In this document: in pieces, positions 1 to 5,168 of the stretch
How positions within the stretch are numbered: the stretch's first letter is position 1
How the letters are laid out: each line of letters opens with the position of its first letter
DNA from: Burkholderiales bacterium
GTDB taxonomy: Bacteria > Pseudomonadota > Gammaproteobacteria > Burkholderiales > Burkholderiaceae_C
Assembly: GCA_005786815.1 (NCBI GenBank)
Contig: SYDB01000229.1
Span: forward strand, 1 to 5,168
Reading direction: 5' to 3'
DNA length: 5,168 nt
The notes under the pieces: model-generated
What the model saw: only the letters and a program-made list of their open reading frames with translations
What the model was told of the DNA's origin: nothing
Database searches by the model: none
Translations under genes and position numbers: made by a program

Positions 1-1443
1 CAATGCGGCCCCTAACAAACTAGCAGACAAGGGTCGGGTCGCAAACACAAACCAGTCACCACGTGAAAGCAATAGCGCACGCCGCAAATTTTCTTCCATC
101 ATGGGGCCCAAAATAAAGCCTAGCAGCAACGGGGCCGGTTCTACGCCAAGTTTTAGGAAAACATAACCAACAAAACCGAAGGCCGCGACCATCCAAATGT
201 CAAACGTATTGTTGTTAGTGGAGTAAACACCAATGGCACAAAATAATACGATGGCCGGAAACAAAAATCGATAGGGGACCGTCAAGAGCTTGATCCACAT
301 GCCAATGAGCGGAAGGTTAAGAATAACCAGCATCAAATTACCAATCCACATAGATGCAATCAGGCCCCAAAATAATTGCGGGTTGCTCGTCATCACCTGG
401 GGGCCAGGCTGGATGTTGTGAATTGTCATCGCACCAACCATCAATGCCATCACAGCATTGGGTGGAATACCTAAAGTCAGTAAAGGAATAAAAGAAGTTT
501 GTGCACCTGCATTATTTGCAGCTTCAGGTGCAGCCACCCCACGGATATTGCCTTGGCCAAAAGGCACTTCGCCAGGACGCAAATTGGTTTTCTTTTCAAG
601 GGTGTAAGCAGCAAAGGCAGCGAGTAATGCGCCGCCTCCTGGCAAGACGCCTAGCAATGAACCCAAAGCAGTCCCACGAATAACAGCAGGCAACATGTTT
701 TTAAGGTCCTCCATGGTGGGGAACAAACCCTCCACCTTGGCAGTAAAAACTTCGCGCTCATCTTCAGGTCGAGATAGGTTAGAAATGATCTCTCCATAAC
801 CAAACACACCCATTGCCACTACGACAAAACCAACGCCGTCTGTCAGCTCAGGAATGTCAAAACTATAACGAGCGACGCCGGAGTTCACGTCCGTGCCAAC
901 TAGCCCCAAGAGAAGGCCCAATATGATCATCGCTACAGCTTTCAGCAGAGAGCCGGAGGCCAATACGACAGCTCCCACTAATCCAAGAACCATGAGCGAA
1001 AAATACTCAGCAGGGCCAAACTTGAAGGCAAGCTCAGTCAAAGGTGGCGCAAATGAAGCCAATATCAATGTTCCTATGGTTCCGGCAAAGAATGAACCCA
1101 AACCAGCAGCAGCCAGTGCGGGACCCGCTCGACCTTTGCGTGCCATTTGGTAGCCGTCAATGGTGGTGACCACCGAGGACGACTCACCTGGCAAGTTCAC
1201 CAAAATGGCAGTAGTCGAACCCCCATACTGGGCACCGTAGTAAATACCAGCCAACATGATCAGTGCTGATACTGGAGGTAATGCATAGGTTGCTGGCAAC
1301 AACATAGCAATCGTTGCAACAGGGCCAATTCCGGGTAATACACCGATCAAAGTACCCAAAATACAGCCAATAAAACAGTACATCAGGTTGATAGGCGTGA
1401 CGGCCACACCAAATCCTAATGCGAGATTATTGAGTAATTCCAT
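1..1443 (-). CDS. tctA: TctA, large membrane subunit of a tripartite tricarboxylate transporter (3' end cut by window edge)
   Basis: This gene encodes the large permease subunit of a TTT-family (TctCBA) secondary transporter in the inner membrane. Such systems import citrate or other carboxylates delivered by a periplasmic binding protein. The frame is open from an ATG at 1443 to the window edge, giving 481 codons. The family is usually about 500 residues, so only some 20 are missing. Hallmarks are visible: a glycine/proline loop GVLPGIGP at about residues 34-41; a long conserved segment at about 68-106 beginning YYGAQYGGSTTAILVNLPGE and continuing to DGYQMARKGRA; PGGGA at 268-272; and GVAAPEAANNAGAQT at 302-316. 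Most of the rest is hydrophobic and looks like many membrane helices. The start is supported by an AGGGAG ribosome site (1453-1458) nine bases upstream. It follows tctB by 17 bases and is surely co-transcribed with it. The substrate cannot be read from the sequence. Confidence 0.95.
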   Translation of the reverse strand, partial: MELLNNLALGFGVAVTPINLMYCFIGCILGTLIGVLPGIGPVATIAMLLPATYALPPVSALIMLAGIYYGAQYGGSTTAILVNLPGESSSVVTTIDGYQMARKGRAGPALAAAGLGSFFAGTIGTLILASFAPPLTELAFKFGPAEYFSLMVLGLVGAVVLASGSLLKAVAMIILGLLLGLVGTDVNSGVARYSFDIPELTDGVGFVVVAMGVFGYGEIISNLSRPEDEREVFTAKVEGLFPTMEDLKNMLPAVIRGTALGSLLGVLPGGGALLAAFAAYTLEKKTNLRPGEVPFGQGNIRGVAAPEAANNAGAQTSFIPLLTLGIPPNAVMALMVGAMTIHNIQPGPQVMTSNPQLFWGLIASMWIGNLMLVILNLPLIGMWIKLLTVPYRFLFPAIVLFCAIGVYSTNNNTFDIWMVAAFGFVGYVFLKLGVEPAPLLLGFILGPMMEENLRRALLLSRGDWFVFATRPLSASLLGAAL

Positions 1444-1452
1444 GTTTTATGT

Positions 1453-1458
1453 CTCCCT
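1453..1458 (-). promoter_or_regulatory. Ribosome binding site of tctA
   Basis: AGGGAG on the minus strand lies nine bases before the tctA ATG, inside the 17-base gap after the tctB stop. It fixes the ATG at 1443 as the start. Confidence 0.7.
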
Positions 1459-1460
1459 GC

Positions 1461-1946
1461 TTAACCAGTAAAGAAAGTAGGCCAAACTGGCATCTGCAAG
1501 CTCAGTAACTTAATGAATGCAAGATAGCTGAGAACAGCCAAGAAAGTAGCAAGCATAAGCACTTCTTTAAATTTGAAAACATCACCCGCTTTGCTGGCAA
1601 TGATGGTTAGCGCATAAATTGCAATAATCAGCCCCATGGGCGGCAGCCCCAAACTAGGCAAGCCGGCTAACAAAATACCAAAAATAACATTAGCACCTAA
1701 TATGTAAATAATAGGTCGCCAAGCAAAAGAGCCAATCTTGTCACCATCTTCCGTATGCTCAATCAAAGAGTAAAAAACAGTAAAACATCCAAGAACGGCT
1801 AGCAAAATTCCCAACAACAACGGAAAGTAACCTGGCCCCATACGAGCGCCCGTTCCAATTGAGTAATTGGTCGCACCCCATGCAAATCCGCCACCGATGA
1901 TGGCAAACATCAGTCCAGAGAAAAAGTCTTTTTGACTTTTGATCAT
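1461..1946 (-). CDS. tctB: TctB, small membrane subunit of a tripartite tricarboxylate transporter
   Basis: This gene encodes the small, poorly conserved membrane subunit that works with TctA in the inner membrane. At 161 residues it has the usual TctB length. It shows four to five hydrophobic stretches, at about residues 10-28, 41-61, 77-95, 100-118 and 127-150. The recognisable family signature GTGARMGPGYFP sits at about 31-42, just after the first membrane segment. The ATG at 1946 is preceded by a strong AAGGAG ribosome site five bases away. It is the first gene of a tctB-tctA pair. The upstream neighbour is not tctC but a spermidine-synthase-like gene, separated by a 136-base gap, so a promoter for the pair probably lies in that gap. 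The gene is AT-richer (about 42% GC by hand count) than recJ. Confidence 0.93.
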   Translation of the reverse strand: MIKSQKDFFSGLMFAIIGGGFAWGATNYSIGTGARMGPGYFPLLLGILLAVLGCFTVFYSLIEHTEDGDKIGSFAWRPIIYILGANVIFGILLAGLPSLGLPPMGLIIAIYALTIIASKAGDVFKFKEVLMLATFLAVLSYLAFIKLLSLQMPVWPTFFTG

Positions 1947-1951
1947 GTCAT

Positions 1952-1957
1952 CTCCTT
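1952..1957 (-). promoter_or_regulatory. Strong ribosome binding site of tctB
   Basis: AAGGAG on the minus strand lies five bases before the tctB ATG. It is the best Shine-Dalgarno match in the window. This suggests tctB is translated independently rather than by coupling to the gene upstream. Confidence 0.8.
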
Positions 1958-2003
1958 AAACAAAATACCTAAGTGGCGCAGATTGTGACCCCTCACTCAA
2001 ACA

Positions 2004-2030
2004 ATAGGGATGTGGGTTTCACCTACCTAT
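2004..2030. repeat. 27-base imperfect inverted repeat, candidate operator or hairpin upstream of tctB
   Basis: The arms ATAGGGATGTG (2004-2014) and CACCTACCTAT (2020-2030) are complementary at 9 of 11 positions around a 5-base centre. The repeat lies about 58 bases before the tctB start, a reasonable place for a regulator site. As RNA it could also form a modest hairpin, but the bases after it on the minus strand (TGTTTG) are a poor T-run, so a terminator is less likely. The binding protein is unknown. Confidence 0.4.
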
Positions 2031-2046
2031 GTCGCATAAGCGTTGC

Positions 2047-2056
2047 GGGTTAACCC
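2047..2056. repeat. Perfect 10-base palindrome GGGTTAACCC
   Basis: This self-complementary 10-mer lies 26 bases past the end of the speE-like gene, in the same gap as the longer inverted repeat. It could be part of a protein-binding site, but it is short enough to occur by chance. Confidence 0.25.
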
Positions 2057-2082
2057 TTGGCTGATGGGTGATCAAGGCCTGT

Positions 2083-2844
2083 TTATGTCAAAGCAACAGG
2101 CGCCAACACTTTTAACCATTTTGTTGCTGGTAATGGCCATTGCTTTTGAATCGCTTGTGCTTGCGACAACAAAGCGTCGCGGTCTAATGACCGTGCAGTG
2201 CTTAAAGCCATCAAAATAGTGTTGCCCTCTTTGGTGGGTCTAAACGCCCACAAGGCGTCTTTACCAAACGCATTCGCAATTTTTTGCACACTGCTCTCGA
2301 AGCTTGAACTGCGTCCAAATAAATTGACCGTCATGCATCCGTTGTCGGTCAGCAGTTTTCTGCAATCTGCATAAAACACTTCGCTGTCTAAAACTGGACA
2401 CGCTGCATCTTGATCGTACAAGTCCACGTGCAAGGCATCAATTTTTCCGCGCCAGTGGTCGTGTCCTGCTACTTCAGCGGCGTCACCCAACACTACCTTT
2501 AACTTAGCGGTGTCGTCTGGCAACTTAAACCACAACCTGCATGCCGCTATGACTTGTGGGTTCAATTCAATCGCCGTGGTCTGCATGCGCAAATGTTTGT
2601 GACAGAACTTCGTCAATGACGCAGCACCGAGTCCGAGTTGCATCGCATGCAAGCTTCCCACCTCATCGAGATCCGCAAACAGCAACCAGCCCATCATGCG
2701 TTGCACATATTCCAGATGGATCTCAAAGGGTTTGTTGATCTTCATCGAGCCTTGCACCCATGGCGTGCCTAAATGCAGATAGCGCACATCTCCGTAATCC
2801 GAAAAATTCACCTCGGGTAAATTATTTTTGCGTTGCGTTGCCAT
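2083..2844 (-). CDS. Spermidine-synthase-like protein with a SAM-dependent methyltransferase fold
   Basis: This is a 253-residue protein of the spermine/spermidine synthase-like class, probably cytosolic. It has the Rossmann landmarks of the fold: a glycine loop MQLGLGAASL at about residues 68-77; an acidic ribose-binding strand TTAIELNP with E93; LGDAAE with D121; and VDLYDQDA with D141 and D144 where true synthases carry their catalytic Asp pair. The N-terminal part is short (RYLHLGTPWVQGSM and then a helix ending in the MMGWLLF segment), so the full beta-barrel domain of SpeE is reduced. The glycine loop lacks the GGGDG form typical of real polyamine synthases. Spermidine synthesis is therefore doubtful, and the substrate is unknown. 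The ATG at 2844 follows the recJ stop by two bases. Its own ribosome site is weak (GGAAGG is 15 bases away), so translation is probably coupled to recJ. Confidence 0.8.
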   Translation of the reverse strand: MATQRKNNLPEVNFSDYGDVRYLHLGTPWVQGSMKINKPFEIHLEYVQRMMGWLLFADLDEVGSLHAMQLGLGAASLTKFCHKHLRMQTTAIELNPQVIAACRLWFKLPDDTAKLKVVLGDAAEVAGHDHWRGKIDALHVDLYDQDAACPVLDSEVFYADCRKLLTDNGCMTVNLFGRSSSFESSVQKIANAFGKDALWAFRPTKEGNTILMALSTARSLDRDALLSQAQAIQKQWPLPATKWLKVLAPVALT

Positions 2845-2846
2845 TG

Positions 2847-4556
2847 CTAATCAGCCATGCCTTCCACCACAAAACGCACACGTTTGGTGCCTTGCCATGC
2901 GTCCGTCTCTATGCGGTAAGCCAAATGCGCCAGCGGTGGCAAAGGTTCTACACGTCCGAACCATATGCCGTCGACGGGTTGACCATGGTGGCGCAACTTC
3001 AATGACAAATGTTTTTCGGCGACCAAACGTTGGCCTAAGACTTCGATGTTTTCACTAAAAGTCGGTGCTGCAAAACCTTGCCCCCACACTTCTTGCGCCA
3101 GAACATCCGCCATATCGGGACGCCGAAACTCAGGAGGCAACGGGCCATCGGTTTGCAAACGGCGCTGCAAGGTAGCCTCGTCCAACCATTCTTGTGCCAC
3201 CTGTTGCAAGGCTTCTTCAAAAAGCCCCAGTTGCTCTTCTTCTAACGTACAACCCGCGGCCATGGCGTGACCACCAAATCGCAACAACACGCCGGGATGC
3301 CGTTTGACCACCAAGTCCAAAGCGTCGCGCAAATGAAAACCAGGAATCGATCGACCTGAACCTTTGAGTTCATGCGATTTGCCATTGGCTTGGCTAGGCG
3401 CAAAAACAAAAGTCGGACGGTGGTGCAAATCTTTCAACTTCGCCGCCACGATACCCACCACGCCTTCGTGAAACTCTGGGTCAAACACGCACAAGGCAGG
3501 AGGTGGCAGTTCGTCTGGATCGAGCATGTCTTGGGCAATAGCCAAGGCTTGGTCACGCATATCACCTTCGATGACACGACGTTCGCGATTGATGCGGTCT
3601 AGGGCGGTCGCCAATTCCGCGGCACGCGCAAGGTCGTCAGTGCAAAGGCATTCAATCCCCAAAGTCATATCCGCCAAACGCCCCGCAGCATTAATACGCG
3701 GCCCTAATGCAAAACCAAAATCTCGCGCCGTGCACTGCGCGCTCGTGCGACCTGCTGCCACAAACAAAGCTGACATACCAGCAGGCATAACGCCTTTGCG
3801 AATGCGACCTAATCCTTGTGCGACCAAACGGCGGTTATTGGCGTCGAGTTTGACAACATCAGCCACCGTACCCAAAGCCACCAAAGGCAAGAGGCTGTCG
3901 AGTTTGGGTTGCGATTGCGCGTCCCATACACCACGCGTGCGTTGCAGTGCACGCAATGCTAGCAATACATAGAACATCACACCCACGCCTGCTAAGGCTT
4001 TACTCTCGAACGTGCAACCCGGTTGGTTGGGATTGACGATGGCATCGGCATCGGGCAATACAGCGGCTGGCAAATGGTGGTCTGTCACCAACACTTTTAG
4101 ACCCAGTGCTTTGGCAGTTGCGACACCCGCTACGCTAGCAATGCCGTTGTCCACTGTGATCAACACGTCCGCACCACTGGCTTTAACGCGTTCAGCGATT
4201 GGGGGCGTTAAGCCATAGCCGTCGACCACGCGGTCAGGCACGATGTAAGACACCTGTTGCGCACCCAACATACGCAAGCCTCTTAGCGCCACTGCGCATG
4301 CAGTGGCGCCGTCGCAGTCGTAATCAGCAACGATGCAGAGTTTCTTGTTGGCTGCAATTACGTCTGTCAGTAACTCAGCGGCCTGTGCAATACCTTTCAA
4401 ACCGCTAGGTGGCAGAAGTTGCGCGAGAGATGTGTCGAGTTGGTGTGCTTCATGGATACCGCGCGCCGCATACAAGCGGGCCAGTAAAGGGTGTACGCCA
4501 GCTTGTTCTAAAACCCAAACACTGCGAGGCGCCACCTCGCGGTAAATAAATTGCAT
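2847..4556 (-). CDS. recJ: RecJ, single-strand-specific 5'-3' DNA exonuclease
   Basis: RecJ degrades single-stranded DNA 5' to 3' in recombination repair (RecFOR pathway), mismatch repair and base excision repair. The protein has 569 residues, close to the E. coli length of 577, and looks intact. The DHH domain carries all metal-binding motifs: DYDCDGA (D78, D80, D82), ITVDNG (D136), TDHH (D159-H161) and ALGTVADVV (D233). GPRINAAGRL follows at 285-294. The DHHA1 domain shows HEGVVGIVAAKL from 363, GSGRSI at 399-404 and GGHAMAAG at 428-435. The C-terminal part (about 465-569) fits the OB-fold region. I chose the ATG at 4556, not the in-frame GTG at 4559. GAGG (4564-4567) is seven bases from the ATG but only four from the GTG, and the ATG forms a TGATG overlap with the stop of the gene upstream. 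Confidence 0.97.
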   Translation of the reverse strand: MQFIYREVAPRSVWVLEQAGVHPLLARLYAARGIHEAHQLDTSLAQLLPPSGLKGIAQAAELLTDVIAANKKLCIVADYDCDGATACAVALRGLRMLGAQQVSYIVPDRVVDGYGLTPPIAERVKASGADVLITVDNGIASVAGVATAKALGLKVLVTDHHLPAAVLPDADAIVNPNQPGCTFESKALAGVGVMFYVLLALRALQRTRGVWDAQSQPKLDSLLPLVALGTVADVVKLDANNRRLVAQGLGRIRKGVMPAGMSALFVAAGRTSAQCTARDFGFALGPRINAAGRLADMTLGIECLCTDDLARAAELATALDRINRERRVIEGDMRDQALAIAQDMLDPDELPPPALCVFDPEFHEGVVGIVAAKLKDLHHRPTFVFAPSQANGKSHELKGSGRSIPGFHLRDALDLVVKRHPGVLLRFGGHAMAAGCTLEEEQLGLFEEALQQVAQEWLDEATLQRRLQTDGPLPPEFRRPDMADVLAQEVWGQGFAAPTFSENIEVLGQRLVAEKHLSLKLRHHGQPVDGIWFGRVEPLPPLAHLAYRIETDAWQGTKRVRFVVEGMAD

Positions 4557-4567
4557 CACATGTCCTC
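4554..4567 (-). promoter_or_regulatory. Translational coupling site: recJ ribosome site inside the upstream gene plus TGATG stop/start overlap
   Basis: On the minus strand GAGG (4564-4567) lies within the last codons of the upstream gene. The upstream TGA (4558-4556) shares its A with the recJ ATG (4556-4554). Ribosomes ending the first gene can restart on recJ, so the two proteins are likely made in a linked ratio. Confidence 0.75.
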
Positions 4568-5168
4568 AGATCTGGGTGGAACGACTAAACGTTCGTGTAA
4601 TGCCGTAGCGCCAAATCGCTTTGCAATGCTTTGTAAAAGCGCATTGGATTGCCAAAGGTCTTGCCAACCTACGATAGCTTGCACCCTGCTCCAAGCAGAA
4701 GCAGGACGCGTTTCATAAACATGTCGCTCATACTCACCGCACAACACCACCTGCATGGTTTCGCCTTGTTGGACGCGTTTTAGTAAATCAGCAAAAAGGG
4801 TTTGGTCTAACAAGGTCCAAGCTTGCATCCATCCTTGCCAGTCTTGTTGCAAAGAAGCGTTGCGCAAATCTGAAATAGCCTGTAGATGCACTTCATTGAA
4901 AGTTTGTAGCATTGAGGGTCGTGGCAAGTTCGTTGGGTTTTCTTTCGAAAGACTAGTTTTCGCACTACTAGGCAAGGCGCCAGCACCATGCCACCACAAA
5001 GAGTTGATGGCTAGACCGCGGTTCCCATTGACCTCATGGGTATAGAGCAACATTTGCATTTCATTTTGCAAACGTCGCAGCAAGGTGGCAGGACCCGTCG
5101 GCGTTGCACCGCCCACTAACCATGGGTCAATGTTGCGGCCAATCACCCGATCGAGCGAGGCAGTTGGC
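4556..5168 (-). CDS. RpfE-type / phosphoglycerate-mutase-like protein, C-terminal part (5' end outside window)
   Basis: The frame is open from the window edge to a TGA at 4558-4556, giving about 203 residues. A GTG at 5146 could serve as a start, but the frame continues upstream with PTASLDRVIGRN, which fits the conserved interior of this family, and full members are around 300 residues or more. The gene is therefore treated as cut at its 5' end. The family signature is INSLWWHGAGALP (4970-5008), after a segment reading GRNIDPWL and then LLRRLQNEMQMLLYTHEVN. The family is annotated as RpfE-type regulatory protein or proteobacterial cofactor-independent phosphoglycerate mutase by distant alkaline-phosphatase-superfamily resemblance. 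I see no metal-binding motif of a real mutase in the visible part, so the enzyme name should not be trusted. Its position directly before recJ with a one-base overlap is typical and supports the family call. Confidence 0.75.
   Translation of the reverse strand, partial: PTASLDRVIGRNIDPWLVGGATPTGPATLLRRLQNEMQMLLYTHEVNGNRGLAINSLWWHGAGALPSSAKTSLSKENPTNLPRPSMLQTFNEVHLQAISDLRNASLQQDWQGWMQAWTLLDQTLFADLLKRVQQGETMQVVLCGEYERHVYETRPASAWSRVQAIVGWQDLWQSNALLQSIAKRFGATALHERLVVPPRSEDM

Larger units (their letters stand above)
1947..2082 (-). other. Intergenic region between the speE-like gene and tctB; probable promoter/operator region of tctBA
   Basis: This 136-base gap is the only sizeable non-coding stretch in the window. 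It holds a 27-base imperfect inverted repeat (2004-2030), a 10-base perfect palindrome (2047-2056) and the tctB ribosome site. I found no convincing -35/-10 pair at normal spacing, no good sigma-54 site, and no hairpin followed by a clear T-run that would end the upstream operon. A promoter here is inferred from the gap size and the change of gene function, not from a recognised box. Confidence 0.4.

Noticed and set aside
893..1153. Plus-strand 86-codon open frame opposite tctA
   Set aside because: It is antisense to the most conserved TctA segment, is low in complexity (Pro, Ala, Asn, Lys) and has no family resemblance.
1981..2000. Possible sigma-54 promoter (GG-N10-GC) upstream of tctB on the minus strand
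   Set aside because: Only the GG and GC dinucleotides fit. The rest departs from the TGGCAC...TTGC consensus, so it is within chance expectation.
2062..2074. Short inverted repeat TGAT-N5-ATCA just after the speE-like gene, considered as a terminator
   Set aside because: A four-base stem with no T-run is too weak to act as a terminator.
2760..3058. Overlapping plus-strand frames across the recJ / speE-like junction
   Set aside because: They overlap each other and two real genes, and have no motifs or plausible ribosome sites. The junction is explained by minus-strand coupling.
3526..3972. Plus-strand 148-codon open frame opposite recJ
   Set aside because: It lies wholly inside the well-supported recJ gene. 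Its product is rich in Arg, Ser and Ala with no recognisable motif, as expected from the antisense of a coding strand.
4807..4989. Minus-strand 60-codon frame inside the RpfE-type gene
   Set aside because: It is an alternative frame of a gene whose main frame carries the family signature, with no sign of a frameshift.
4556..5146. GTG at 5146 as a true start giving a complete 196-residue protein
   Set aside because: The frame stays open to the window edge, and the residues before the GTG read like the conserved interior of the family. The gene is more likely cut by the edge.

Overview
The window reads as a stretch of a betaproteobacterial chromosome, most likely Burkholderiales and possibly a freshwater relative of the Comamonadaceae. 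This rests on protein flavour and gene neighbourhood, not on a marker gene. An RpfE-type protein sits directly upstream of recJ, and a TctB/TctA citrate-type transporter pair is present; such transporters are abundant in that order. Base composition is moderate: hand counts of sampled 60-base lines gave about 42% GC over tctB and mostly 50-63% over recJ. No mobile element, RNA gene, CRISPR array or phage gene was seen.

All five genes lie on the minus strand, so transcription runs from high to low coordinates. (1) 5168-4556: the C-terminal part of an RpfE-type / phosphoglycerate-mutase-like protein, open at the window edge. (2) 4556-2847: a complete recJ, joined to the previous gene by a TGATG stop/start overlap. 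(3) 2844-2083: a complete, short spermidine-synthase-like protein with a methyltransferase fold, starting 2 bases after the recJ stop. (4) 2082-1947: a 136-base gap, the only real intergenic space, holding a 27-base imperfect inverted repeat and a 10-base perfect palindrome. (5) 1946-1461: tctB. (6) 1443-1: tctA, missing only its last few residues. The plus-strand reading frames are shadows of these genes.

There are two functional units. The first three genes are packed as one translationally coupled operon: an uncharacterised RpfE-type protein, the single-strand 5'-3' exonuclease RecJ used in recombination and mismatch repair, and an orphan SAM-fold enzyme. The last two genes encode the small and large membrane subunits of a tripartite tricarboxylate transporter. 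The usual periplasmic binding protein gene tctC is not immediately upstream of tctB, where it is often found. This part of the chromosome is mostly ordinary housekeeping. The points worth a second look are the RpfE-RecJ-SpeE-like operon, the transporter pair with no adjacent tctC, and the inverted repeat in front of tctB.
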